64,000 nt of DNA, from NCBI RefSeq assembly GCF_036227325.1, contig NZ_CP109467.1, forward strand, positions 2,108,001 through 2,172,000, given 5' to 3'. This DNA is from Streptomyces sp. NBC_01465. GTDB taxonomy: Bacteria; Actinomycetota; Actinomycetes; Streptomycetales; Streptomycetaceae. Below, piece by piece: positions 9,114 through 16,518 of the stretch. A program made the position numbers and the translations under genes. How positions within the stretch are numbered: position 1 is the first letter of the stretch; every line of letters begins with the position of its first letter. The notes under the pieces were generated by a model that made no database searches, was not told where the DNA came from, and saw only the letters and a program-made list of their open reading frames with translations.

Positions 9114-9981
9114 GGCCGCGCAGGCGCTGCAGGACTTCCTCACCGCGTACAACAAGGCCGACAAGGCCTTCGACCCGGCTCTGGACCAGGGCCGGGTCAC
9201 CGGTGCGCTCGGGGCGATCAACCAGGCCGGGCTGAAGTCGCGGCACATCACCGACCCCGGCGGGAACAAGGACCACCAGGAACTGAAGCTCGACGACGCC
9301 AAGTTCGCGATCCCGAAGAAGGCGGGGTGGCCGCGGTACTTCGTCGCGGACACCGACTCCAACCGGGACACCGACGGCGGGAAGACGGACACGCGCTGGC
9401 TGCTCGTCTTCGTGCAGGACGGTCTGAAGCAGCCGTGGAAGGTCGCCTATCTGTCGATCCTCGCGCCGTCCCAGGTGCCCGTCTTCAAGACGGACAAGGA
9501 CGGCTGGGCGGAGCCCCTGGCGCCGGCCGACGCGGCGCTGGCGGTGGCTCCGAAGGATCTGTCGGGGAACTACACGTCGTACCTGCGCGACGGGAAGCCC
9601 GCGGACTTCGTGGCGGGCACGCACACCTCGGAGTGGCGTGCCACGCGCAAGCAGAACGCGAATGTGCCGGGCATAGTGACGCAGTACGTCGACCAGGCGA
9701 TGACGGACGGCGCCTTCCAGCCGCTCGGGCTGCGGACGAAGGACGGTTCGGGGCTGGTCTTCTTCGCGTCGAAGCACTTCGAGCAGCAGACCGCGGGCCC
9801 GAACGTGCGGCTGCCGTTCACGGCGGACGTGAAGGCGCTGACGACGGGCAAGCTGACGAACAAGCTCACCAAGGAGCGGATGTCCAACGAGGTCGCCCTG
9901 GTGCCGGCGAAGGGTGCGGGCGACCAGAAGGTGGCCATACTGGGCAGGCTCCAGGGACTGACCTCGGGCAAGGCCTCCTAG
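8992..9981 (+). CDS. Unrecognised lipoprotein of the efe operon
   Basis: 329 aa; ATG at 8992 with AAGG 7 nt upstream. The signal peptide has a lipobox (LTASGC, Cys24), which fixes this frame despite its long overlap with efeU. The mature part is soluble, Lys/Asp-rich and mixed alpha/beta, with no motif I recognise. Position at the end of efeO-efeB-efeU suggests an extracytoplasmic accessory factor in iron handling, but this is inference. It is convergent with the next gene; an imperfect palindrome around 9990-10010 may end transcription. Confidence 0.8.
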   Translation: MSRLSRLAAGITTTALVSLTASGCMTVHGELEVVPSATKAEAAQALQDFLTAYNKADKAFDPALDQGRVTGALGAINQAGLKSRHITDPGGNKDHQELKLDDAKFAIPKKAGWPRYFVADTDSNRDTDGGKTDTRWLLVFVQDGLKQPWKVAYLSILAPSQVPVFKTDKDGWAEPLAPADAALAVAPKDLSGNYTSYLRDGKPADFVAGTHTSEWRATRKQNANVPGIVTQYVDQAMTDGAFQPLGLRTKDGSGLVFFASKHFEQQTAGPNVRLPFTADVKALTTGKLTNKLTKERMSNEVALVPAKGAGDQKVAILGRLQGLTSGKAS

Positions 9982-9992
9982 CGGCAGCCCGC

Positions 9993-10739
9993 TCAGCGGC
10001 CGCCGAGCGGCCAGGCCACCGCGTGGGCGTCGTAGCCCTCGGCGCCGGTGTTCGCGTACTGCGCACAGGCGTCGGTGAGGACTTCGAGCAGGGTCAGCGG
10101 GTCGGGCAGCGGGTGTTCGAGCCCGCGCAGCCATTCGACGCCGAGCTCACCGGGGAGACGCGCGGGCGGCAGCAGTACGTAACTGCCGCGGCAGTGCCAG
10201 CGCAGACCCGGGTGCTCGTCCATCGTCTCGGGGTGGCAGTCCAGCTCGCAGGGCCACCACTCGTCCTCGTCCTCGGGGGTACCGCGCGTCGCGGTGAAGA
10301 AGAGGAGGCGGTCGCCGCCGGACTCGGCTACGGGGCCGACGTCGATGCCTGCGGCGAGGAGGCGCGAGAGGGCGCTGTGACCGGCGTCGAGGGGGACGTC
10401 GAGGACGTCGTGGACCATGCCGGTGGCGGTGATGAAGTTGGCCTCGGGCTGGTTGCGTACCCAGCGCTCGACCTGGGAGCGGTCCGTCGTGGACTGCGTC
10501 TGCCAGGCGAAGGAGACCGGGTGGCGGGCCGGAGTGGGGCAGCCCACGCGGTCGCAGGAACATCGGTAGCCGACGGGGTGCGCGGCCGGGGAGAGCGGCA
10601 GTCCCGCCGCTGCGGCGGCGAGCATCAGCTTCTCGCGGGCCAGTCCGGCGTCGGCCGCGGCGTCAGGTTTCGGACGTCGGCGCAGCCACTGGGGCATCCT
10701 GCTCTCCGAGCCGCGGTAGCGGCCGATCCCGTCGCCCAT
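9993..10739 (-). CDS. Bifunctional DNA primase/polymerase (prim-pol) N-terminal-like protein
   Basis: 248 aa; ATG with a strong GAGGGG upstream. It resembles the stand-alone prim-pol-like proteins common in Streptomyces: an N-terminal helix (AREKLMLAAAAAGLP), a Cys cluster (YRCSCDRVGCP) followed by HPVSFAWQTQSTTD, a W-x-N-x-P-E-A-N-F strand and a GVEWLRGLEHPLP segment near the end. The usual acidic catalytic triad of archaeo-eukaryotic primases is not clearly seen, so activity is uncertain. No replication genes are nearby. Confidence 0.7.
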   Translation of the reverse strand: MGDGIGRYRGSESRMPQWLRRRPKPDAAADAGLAREKLMLAAAAAGLPLSPAAHPVGYRCSCDRVGCPTPARHPVSFAWQTQSTTDRSQVERWVRNQPEANFITATGMVHDVLDVPLDAGHSALSRLLAAGIDVGPVAESGGDRLLFFTATRGTPEDEDEWWPCELDCHPETMDEHPGLRWHCRGSYVLLPPARLPGELGVEWLRGLEHPLPDPLTLLEVLTDACAQYANTGAEGYDAHAVAWPLGGR

Positions 10740-10842
10740 CTATCCCCTCACCTCACCGTCGTCCCGGCGGACCCTCCCCATGCTGCCACCATCCTGAAGC
10801 TCGGATGACCACAGTCCGGATCCCGGGTGGATCGGCAGGGGC

Positions 10843-11457
10843 TCAGCGGGGTGAGATGCCACGCAGGACCTGGTCGATGCAGGTGTCCGCAAATTCGTGT
10901 GTGAGGGGATTCGTCCGCTGCAGCCAGCGGTGGGTGAGCGGCCCGACGATCATCTCGACGGCGACGCGTACATCGATGTCCGGGTCGACCTGGCCCGCTT
11001 CCTGAGCGGCGCGCAGCCGGGTCTCGTACAGAACGAGAGCGGGCTCGAGCAGCTGCTGGGTGAACTTCGCGCCGAGCTCGGGGTCCATGGCTCCGGCGGC
11101 GGTGAGGGCGCGGGCGGGTGCCTCGTACTTCACGTCGTTGAACTGGTCGACCGTGAGACGCAGCACAAACTTCAGGTCGGCCGCGATGTCCCCGGTGTCG
11201 GGGAAGCCCGACCACTCGTACCGCTCGCCCTCCTGGGCGTCGCCGGAGAGCGCGATCGACGCGTCGAGGAGTACGGCGGCCTTCGAGGGCCACCAGCGGT
11301 AGATCGTCTGCTTGCCGACGCCGGCCCGGGCGGCGATGGCCTCGATCGTGAGCTTGTTGTAGCCGACCTCACCGACGAGCGCGAGGGCCGCTTCGAGGAT
11401 CGCGCGGCGGGAGCGTTCGCTGCGGCGCGAGGAGTCGGGGGTCTTGGTCTCTGCCAT
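10843..11457 (-). CDS. TetR/AcrR-family transcriptional repressor
   Basis: 204 aa. The N-terminal helix-turn-helix (about 35-65: ILEAALALVGEVGYNKLTIE, then AGVGKQTIYRWWPSK) is typical of TetR; the remainder is a ligand/dimer domain. There is no clear ribosome binding site. A -10-like TAGATT (minus strand, 11464-11469) lies 6 nt before the ATG, so the mRNA is predicted to be leaderless. Three GAGACG-N3-CGTCTC palindromes upstream are the likely operators, giving autoregulation and control of the divergent 58-aa gene. Confidence 0.9.
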   Translation of the reverse strand: MAETKTPDSSRRSERSRRAILEAALALVGEVGYNKLTIEAIAARAGVGKQTIYRWWPSKAAVLLDASIALSGDAQEGERYEWSGFPDTGDIAADLKFVLRLTVDQFNDVKYEAPARALTAAGAMDPELGAKFTQQLLEPALVLYETRLRAAQEAGQVDPDIDVRVAVEMIVGPLTHRWLQRTNPLTHEFADTCIDQVLRGISPR

Positions 11458-11483
11458 GCGGCGAATCTAGCACCGGATGAGGC

Positions 11484-11553
11484 GAGACGTATCGTCTTGA
11501 CAAGACGCTACGTCTCGTCTCATAGTAGAGTTCGTCGCGAGACGCACCGTCTC
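11484..11553. promoter_or_regulatory. Three-copy TetR operator array
   Basis: Palindromes of form GAGACG-N3-CGTCTC occur at 11484-11498 (last base T instead of C), 11502-11516 (first base A instead of G) and 11539-11553 (perfect). Centres are 18 and 37 bp apart. Site 1 covers the predicted -35 of tetR, site 2 the spacer of the rightward promoter, and site 3 its transcript start region. Confidence 0.8.
11497..11526 (+). promoter_or_regulatory. Sigma-70-type promoter for the 58-aa gene
   Basis: TTGACA at 11497-11502, 18-bp spacer, CATAGT at 11521-11526. The -35 is a perfect consensus match, rare in this window. It is interleaved with the TetR operators, so it should be tightly repressed by the divergent regulator. 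Confidence 0.6.
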
Positions 11554-11585
11554 GCTTCAAGGTTTCTACGAGGGGAGAACCACAG

Positions 11586-11762
11586 ATGACCCGTGGTGGA
11601 GCAGGAAACATGCTCGGCGTCGGCGGCGCCCGCAACCACCTCTCCCGCAAGGCCCTCCGGGGCGGCGGAAAGAGCGGTACGGGCAAGGGCGGCCCGCTGG
11701 ACCCGATGGCACAGAAGCGGGAACTCCTCCGCAGGCTGAAGGAGGACCGTACGGAATCGTGA
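11586..11762 (+). CDS. 58-aa conserved small basic protein (DUF6243-like)
   Basis: 58 aa; ATG with GGGGAG about 10 nt upstream. It begins MTRGGAGNMLGVGGARN, is rich in Gly, Arg and Lys, and ends in a charged helix (MAQKRELLRRLKEDR). This matches my memory of the small Streptomyces DUF6243 proteins (Gly-rich N-terminus with LGVGG, charged C-terminal helix). No function is known to me. It is the apparent sole target of the divergent TetR and its three operators, and is followed by a small hairpin. Confidence 0.7.
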   Translation: MTRGGAGNMLGVGGARNHLSRKALRGGGKSGTGKGGPLDPMAQKRELLRRLKEDRTES

Positions 11763-11767
11763 ACGAA

Positions 11768-11787
11768 CGCTCCGCATCACCGGAGCG
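11768..11787 (+). terminator. Possible hairpin terminator after the 58-aa gene
   Basis: A 7-bp stem CGCTCCG/CGGAGCG with a 6-nt loop lies 5 bp after the stop codon. No T-run follows, which is usual for Streptomyces terminators. Confidence 0.45.
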
Positions 11788-11847
11788 GGAGTCGATTCCT
11801 CCTGGACCGGGGCAATGAACCACCCGATCGGATCACGCGCAGGAGCC

Positions 11848-11913
11848 CCTCACGGCGGACCATGGGCAGCAGTCGGCCGTACGCATCCAGTACGGCCAAT
11901 GTCCGCCGTGAGG
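11848..11913 (+). promoter_or_regulatory. Nested leader hairpin overlapping the ddaH ribosome binding site
   Basis: The outer arms CCTCACGGCGGAC (11848-11860) and GTCCGCCGTGAGG (11901-11913) pair perfectly over 13 bp. An inner stem GGCCGTAC (11875-11882)/GTACGGCC (11890-11897) closes a 7-nt loop. The GAGGAG Shine-Dalgarno of ddaH (11910-11915) overlaps the right outer arm by 4 nt, so folding would hide it. Confidence 0.6.
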
Positions 11914-11921
11914 AGCCCTCA

Positions 11922-12737
11922 TTGCCTCGTGACGCCAGACCCCGGCGCTATCTGATGTGCGCACCCGAGCACTTCAGGGTGACGTACTCCATCAACCCGT
12001 GGATGGACCCCGCGAAGCCGGTCGAGCTACCGCTCGCCATCGCCCAGTGGGAAGACCTGCGCGACCGCTACCGCGCACTCGGCCACACCGTGGAACTGCT
12101 CACCCCCCGCCCCGACCTGCCCGACATGGTCTTCGCGGCCAACGGCGCGACGGTGGTCGACGGACGGGTGCTCGGCGCCCGGTTCGCCTACCCCGAGCGG
12201 ACGGAGGAGGCGGAGGAGCACGCGGAGTGGTTCCGCAGCCACGGCTACACGGAGATCCACTCCCCGTCCCACATCAACGAGGGCGAGGGCGACTTCGCCG
12301 TCACCTCCTCCTACCTCCTGGCCGGCCGGGGCTTCCGCTCCAGCCCGCTCTCGCACGACGAGGCGCAGGAGTTCTTCGGCCGACCGGTGATCGGCCTCGA
12401 CCTGGTGGACCCGCGCTACTACCACCTGGACACGGCCCTGTCCGTACTCGACGACGAGGCGGACGAGGTCATGTACTACCCCGACGCCTTCTCCCCCGGC
12501 AGCCGCGCGGTCCTCGCCCGGCTCTTCCCCGACGCACTGATCGCGGGACCGGACGATGCGGCGGCGCTGGGCCTGAACGCGGTGAGCGACGGCCGCCATG
12601 TGCTGCTGCCGCAGGCGGCGGTGGGGCTGTACGAACCGCTGCGGGACCGCGGTTTCGAACCGATCGGCATCGATCTGGGTGAACTGCTCAAGGGCGGCGG
12701 CAGCGTGAAGTGCTGCACGCAGGAGCTGCGCCCCTGA
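11922..12737 (+). CDS. ddaH: Dimethylarginine dimethylaminohydrolase (DDAH)
   Basis: 271 aa from TTG at 11922, chosen because GAGGAG lies 6 nt upstream and the conserved region (RRYLMCAPEHFRVTYSINPWM) begins just after. It belongs to the amidinotransferase/arginine deiminase pentein fold. Candidate catalytic residues are Asp68, Glu122, His168 (YYHLDTALS) and nucleophile Cys264 (GGSVKCCTQEL). It should hydrolyse methylated arginine to citrulline and methylamine/dimethylamine; a related amidinohydrolase substrate is possible. The TTG start plus the hairpin over its ribosome binding site suggest translational control. Confidence 0.88.
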   Translation: MPRDARPRRYLMCAPEHFRVTYSINPWMDPAKPVELPLAIAQWEDLRDRYRALGHTVELLTPRPDLPDMVFAANGATVVDGRVLGARFAYPERTEEAEEHAEWFRSHGYTEIHSPSHINEGEGDFAVTSSYLLAGRGFRSSPLSHDEAQEFFGRPVIGLDLVDPRYYHLDTALSVLDDEADEVMYYPDAFSPGSRAVLARLFPDALIAGPDDAAALGLNAVSDGRHVLLPQAAVGLYEPLRDRGFEPIGIDLGELLKGGGSVKCCTQELRP

Positions 12738-12753
12738 TCAGACGCCCGATCAG
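12734..12753. terminator. Bidirectional terminator hairpin carrying both stop codons
   Basis: CTGATC (12734-12739) and GATCAG (12748-12753) form a 6-bp stem with an 8-nt loop between convergent ddaH and the Rsm22-family gene. The TGA of ddaH and the TGA of its neighbour both lie inside the arms. Confidence 0.45.
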
Positions 12754-13763
12754 TCGTCGTAGTCGGTGTCGGCGTGGGGCGGCGGCCATTCGTCGCCCCA
12801 TGCGATGTCGCGCGCGGCCCGGTACAGCGCACCGTGCCGCTTGGTGACGGTGGCGCGGTCCAACTCGCCCCGGTCGGTGCAGAGTTCGAGGAGCACCTGC
12901 CCCTTGCGGATCTGCGGCCTGCGGGTGATACGGGCGGCGGGGGGCGCCTGGATGTCGCCTCGTACGGCGGCGACGTAACTGAACTTCTCGTCCTCGTACG
13001 CGAGGGACCCGCCCTTGATCTTCCGGTGCAGCGAGGAGCGGCTGACGCGCGCGGAGAAGTGACACCAGTCGGTGCCGCGCTCGATGGGGCAGGCGCCGCT
13101 GTGGGGGCAGGGGGCGGCGACGGTGAACCCGGCGGCGATGAGCCGCTCGCGGGCGTCCATGATCCGCAGATACCCGTCGGGCGTGCCGGGCTCGATGACG
13201 ACGACGGCCTGCGCGGCGTGCGCGGCGGCGTCGACGACGGCGCCGCGGTCGTCCTCGGTGAGTTCCCCGAGGACGTACGAGACGGTGACGAGATCGACGG
13301 CGTCGAGCGTGAGGGCCTTGCCGATGCGGGCGCGGGTCCAGGTGGCGTTACGGAGCGCGGCGACGCCGGAGGCGGCGGCCAGCTCCTTGCCGAGCGCGAG
13401 GGCGGGCTCGGCCCAGTCGAGGACGGTGGTCGCCTGATCCCCCCAGGCCTCGGAGACGGCCCAGCTCGCGGACCCCGTACCGCCGCCGATGTCGGTGTGC
13501 GTGGCGGGCACCCAGGAGGGGACGGCGTCCTGGAAGGCGTTGAGGGCGGACCGTACGGCCTCGAAGGTGGCGGGCATCCGGTACGCGGCGTACGCGGCGA
13601 CGTCGGAACGGTCCCGCAGCACGGGCGCATCGGTCGGGGTGTCCCCCCGGTAATTGGCGATGAGCCGCTCGACGGCCTGCGCGGCCTGCTTGGGCGGCAG
13701 CCCGTCGAGGAGCCCGGCGAGGGCGGCGCGCAGGGAGTCGGGGGTGGGGAGGGAGTCGTTCAC
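12750..13763 (-). CDS. Rsm22/METTL17-family ribosomal small-subunit-associated methyltransferase-like protein
   Basis: 337 aa; GTG start overlapping the upstream stop by 4 bp (GTGA). Methyltransferase motif I is DIGGGTGSAS (91-100). The family's cysteine cluster is visible: CPHSGACP (Cys219, Cys225) and WCHF (Cys234), with a further Cys in LLELC. In the mitochondrial relatives these residues hold an Fe-S cluster, and the proteins act in small-subunit assembly rather than as proven methyltransferases. It is the last gene of a coupled three-gene operon with an HTH protein and an APH-like kinase. Confidence 0.85.
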   Translation of the reverse strand: MNDSLPTPDSLRAALAGLLDGLPPKQAAQAVERLIANYRGDTPTDAPVLRDRSDVAAYAAYRMPATFEAVRSALNAFQDAVPSWVPATHTDIGGGTGSASWAVSEAWGDQATTVLDWAEPALALGKELAAASGVAALRNATWTRARIGKALTLDAVDLVTVSYVLGELTEDDRGAVVDAAAHAAQAVVVIEPGTPDGYLRIMDARERLIAAGFTVAAPCPHSGACPIERGTDWCHFSARVSRSSLHRKIKGGSLAYEDEKFSYVAAVRGDIQAPPAARITRRPQIRKGQVLLELCTDRGELDRATVTKRHGALYRAARDIAWGDEWPPPHADTDYDD

Positions 13764-14527
13764 CGGAGGAGTTTAAGCCGTTCCGCCCGGAGCCAGGCGC
13801 GCTCGCCGAGCATCTCGGCGGCGTCGCCGCGGGCGAGGAAGGCGGCCCAGGGCTGGTGACCGAGCGCGCCGAGGCGTTCGATGCGGTCGGCCTCGCGGGT
13901 CTGGAGGGCATCGAGGGCGTCGAGGACGGCTTCGGGCTCGGCTCCGTAAGCGACGCAGAGGGCGTCGAGGCGGTCGCGGAGGGCGTGCTCGCCGGTGATG
14001 GCGGCGCGATTCTGCTGGTGGGCGGGGCGGAGGGGGACGGCGTACCAGGCGAGCTGGGCGAGATCGTCGAGGGGATGGCCGGGGGCGGCGAAGTCCCAGT
14101 CGATGAACCCGGCGAGCCGGTCGCCGTCCCAGATGGAGTTCCAGGGCCCGAGGTCACCGTGGCGGATGACCATGCCGGGCTGCCACTCGGTCTCCTGCCC
14201 GAGCCATTGCGCGTCGGTGGGCGGCCGGAAGTCCTGGAGGGCGTCGTGGTACCCGCGCAGCCAACGGCCGAGCGCGCTGATTCCGGCGATCGAGCGGAGG
14301 GCGGCGGGCCAGGGCGAGAAGGCGGGCTCACCGTGGAGGAGGGACAGCACTTCGTCGGGCCCGTCGGTGCCGAGGGCGCGGGGGGCCTGGTTGAAGCCTG
14401 CTGCTTGAAGGTGGTCGAGCAGCGCATGCACAGCAGGGGTCCACGCACCGGCCGGCCGCCGGATGGTCTCGCCGACCCGCCGCACGGTGGTCACGCTGCC
14501 CTTGTCGGTGGCGCCGTCCTCGATCAT
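13760..14527 (-). CDS. Phosphotransferase (aminoglycoside phosphotransferase-like fold)
   Basis: 255 aa; ATG overlaps the upstream stop (ATGA). It carries the APH/choline-kinase Brenner motif HGDLGPWN (His123, Asp125, Asn130) and the metal-binding Asp143 in FIDWDFAAPGHPLDDLA. The N-terminal lobe is short (about 75 aa), consistent with the compact bacterial phosphotransferase-enzyme family members. The substrate is unknown; resistance is not implied. Tight coupling to an HTH protein and an Rsm22-family protein is conserved-looking but unexplained. Confidence 0.85.
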   Translation of the reverse strand: MIEDGATDKGSVTTVRRVGETIRRPAGAWTPAVHALLDHLQAAGFNQAPRALGTDGPDEVLSLLHGEPAFSPWPAALRSIAGISALGRWLRGYHDALQDFRPPTDAQWLGQETEWQPGMVIRHGDLGPWNSIWDGDRLAGFIDWDFAAPGHPLDDLAQLAWYAVPLRPAHQQNRAAITGEHALRDRLDALCVAYGAEPEAVLDALDALQTREADRIERLGALGHQPWAAFLARGDAAEMLGERAWLRAERLKLLR

Positions 14528-15372
14528 CGGGCCAGGTTAGCTGTGCCGCCGAGCCCGGATCGGAGGGTGGCACGGATGGCGGCGACGCGTTCGTTGACGG
14601 TCGTGGGGTGTGCGACTGCGACGAGTGGCGTCACACCCGTACACCCCTCACAGATGCCTGCCTCCTGCCCGCGCGGGAGGGGGTCGTGGCAGTCGCCGCA
14701 CTCGGCGAACACGGGGGCGGGCGGGCCCTGTTGGGCGGGCAGCTTCCGTACGAGCCGATCGCCGAGGATGCCACGGGCGGAGAAGACGACGGGAGGCAGC
14801 CCATCGGCCAGGAGCGCCCGGATCGCGGACTCGGACACCCCACAGTCCAGCCAGGGCAAGGCAAGCGGCGCGAGGGCAAGAGTGTCGGCGACGCTGAGCG
14901 CCAACTTCGGCTCCACACGCCCGAGTCGACCGAGCAGGGCGGCTCCGCGGGCGATGTCCGCGTCGGGGTGGGAGGGTTCTTCTACCGGGTTTTCGGCCCC
15001 CAGGGGGGACGCTCCCGAGTTGCCGACCTGCGCCTCACCGGTTCCCGCCGGGGCGGGAAGCGGGGCGTCGGGGTCCTGGGGAACGTCGAAGACGAAGGTC
15101 TCGGTACGGACCTGCCCGCTCTCGGGGTCGTGCGTGGTGCACCGTACGTAATACCCGTGCTCAACGAGCTCATCCAGAGCCTTGGAGATCCCGCGCCGCC
15201 CGATGCCGGGGTTCTTGTCGGCGAGAGTCCGGGCATCCTCGCGGGCGCCGTCGGGCAAGGAGAGCAGATAGGCGAGCAGCCCCCGGGCGGTGAAACTGAG
15301 CCGCCGGTCCCGCAGGACGTCGTTCCCCAGCACGGTGAAGGCACGCGTGCGCACGCTAAGCTGAATCCGCAT
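14524..15372 (-). CDS. Winged-helix DNA-binding protein with C-terminal zinc ribbon
   Basis: 282 aa. The N-terminal 75 residues resemble the replication-initiator/helix-turn-helix type of Streptomyces regulators (LSFTARGLLAYLLSLPDGAREDARTLAD followed in part by GRRGISKALDELVEHGYY). A Pro/Glu-rich linker follows, then a helical part and a Cys4 ribbon: Cys225, Cys228, Cys241, Cys244. AAAAGG lies 8 nt before the ATG. The long leader (about 150 bp to the next gene) carries a hairpin at 15400-15426. It is the first gene of the coupled operon; its target is unknown. Confidence 0.75.
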   Translation of the reverse strand: MRIQLSVRTRAFTVLGNDVLRDRRLSFTARGLLAYLLSLPDGAREDARTLADKNPGIGRRGISKALDELVEHGYYVRCTTHDPESGQVRTETFVFDVPQDPDAPLPAPAGTGEAQVGNSGASPLGAENPVEEPSHPDADIARGAALLGRLGRVEPKLALSVADTLALAPLALPWLDCGVSESAIRALLADGLPPVVFSARGILGDRLVRKLPAQQGPPAPVFAECGDCHDPLPRGQEAGICEGCTGVTPLVAVAHPTTVNERVAAIRATLRSGLGGTANLAR

Positions 15373-15399
15373 CGAAGACCTTTTCTCTTCGTTGTCGGA

Positions 15400-15426
15400 C
15401 CCCGGAGCGTTGGAGCGCTGCCGGGG
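15400..15426 (-). promoter_or_regulatory. Leader hairpin upstream of the winged-helix gene
   Basis: CCCCGG-AGCG pairs with CGCT-g-CCGGGG (one bulged G), giving about 10 bp of GC-rich stem 28 nt upstream of the start codon at 15372. It could attenuate transcription or shape the 5' end. The rest of the roughly 150-bp leader shows nothing firm. Confidence 0.35.
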
Positions 15427-15522
15427 TCACCTCTTGGTGGCTTGTCGATTGCAAACAGTAGCCCGCCTGGTCGCGACAAGTCCCTTTTTCAGTAAAAGAG
15501 TTGACTTCGACCTGCAGTCGTC

Positions 15523-15660
15523 TCAGTCGGTCAGCTGGTCCAGCAGCAACGTGCCGTCGCGGGATCCGGTCGCGATCAGAGCGCCACCGCCGAGGCGAGG
15601 CGCTACTGCGGCCACCATCCCCGGGCAGCCGAGACGCACAAGGGGCAACGCGTCAGCGGG
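15523..15660 (-). pseudogene. Remnant of a WD40-repeat protein (C-terminal blade)
   Basis: An open frame with no usable start ends in TGA at 15523. Its last residues read PGMVAAVAPRLGGGALIATG then SRDGTLLLDQLTD, a degenerate WD40 blade (usual ending: TGS-DGTVRLWDL). It abuts and slightly overlaps the stop of the XRE gene. The rest of the propeller is missing, so this looks like the surviving tail of a deleted gene. Confidence 0.45.
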
Positions 15661-16504
15661 CGTCGAGCGCGCTTCTGGCCCGGCCGATCACACGGTGGGC
15701 ATCGGTTCCGTACACCGCGGATTCGCGCAAGGTGTTCCACACTTTGAGGTAGCCGGTGACGCTCTCGTCGTCGTCAAGCCAGAGTTCCGCGTGCCAATCC
15801 TCTGTGATGACGATTCGCTCGTCGAGGACCCAGAATCCATTGGCGGGTGAGATCTTCAACGGCGCGTCAAGGGGCACGATCCCGAGCTCGACGGTGTCCA
15901 GGCCAATAGCACTGGCGAGGCGGTCGAGCTGTGCGGCGAGGACGGGCCGTGGGCAGATCTGGGCGTGCAGCGCGGCCTCCCACATGAGGATGCGGAGCTT
16001 TCGGCCCGGTTCGTACAGCCATTCCTGCTGCTTCATCCTGGCTCGGACCGCGTCCTCCGTATCGCGAACAGAGTTCTGCAGTTCGGCGTACCGGATGAAG
16101 ACGTGGCGTGCGTACTCGGCGGTCTGCAGCATTCCGGCGACGACGGACTCCTCCCACGCGTGGATGATGCGAGAACGTCCGAACTCCTCCTGCCACGTCT
16201 CTTGAACCGGTCTGTGGCCACGGGCCAGTTGACGCCGCCATGAGCGGATATGCGATTCGAATCCCCTGAGCCGCGCTTCCAACTCCTCATACGCGGCAGG
16301 ATGGCCAGTGGCCTCGGCCCAGGCGCGCAGATCCTCGGGGGTTGCTGTTTGGCGCCCGTTCTCCAGCTTGGAGACTTTCGAGTTCGTCCAGCCCAGGTGC
16401 TGGGCAAGCTGCGTTCCGGTGAGCCGACCCTCCGGGCGCGAGTACCGCAGTTCTCGCAGCCGCGCCCCGAGGGCCGAGCGGGCCTGCTGATAGTCCGTGC
16501 TCAC
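15653..16504 (-). CDS. XRE-family regulator with DUF5753 (WhiJ-like)
   Basis: 283 aa. Helix-turn-helix at about 29-52 (GTQLAQHLGWTNSKVSKLEN), followed by the DUF5753 domain (about 100-275: RIIHAWEESVVAGMLQTAEY, RQ/KQQEWL, ALH, LASAIGLDTVELGIVPLD). This is the WhiJ-like architecture that in Streptomyces is encoded next to small partner proteins and affects development. It lies 14 bp downstream of a DUF6879 gene on the same strand. No independent promoter is evident, so it is probably co-transcribed with that gene. Confidence 0.92.
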   Translation of the reverse strand: MSTDYQQARSALGARLRELRYSRPEGRLTGTQLAQHLGWTNSKVSKLENGRQTATPEDLRAWAEATGHPAAYEELEARLRGFESHIRSWRRQLARGHRPVQETWQEEFGRSRIIHAWEESVVAGMLQTAEYARHVFIRYAELQNSVRDTEDAVRARMKQQEWLYEPGRKLRILMWEAALHAQICPRPVLAAQLDRLASAIGLDTVELGIVPLDAPLKISPANGFWVLDERIVITEDWHAELWLDDDESVTGYLKVWNTLRESAVYGTDAHRVIGRARSALDAR

Positions 16505-16518
16505 CGAAGGGCGTCCAT

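Noticed and set aside
9982..10010. Imperfect palindrome between the convergent lipoprotein and prim-pol genes
   Set aside because: It may be a terminator, but mismatches and absence of a clear loop make it too weak to call.
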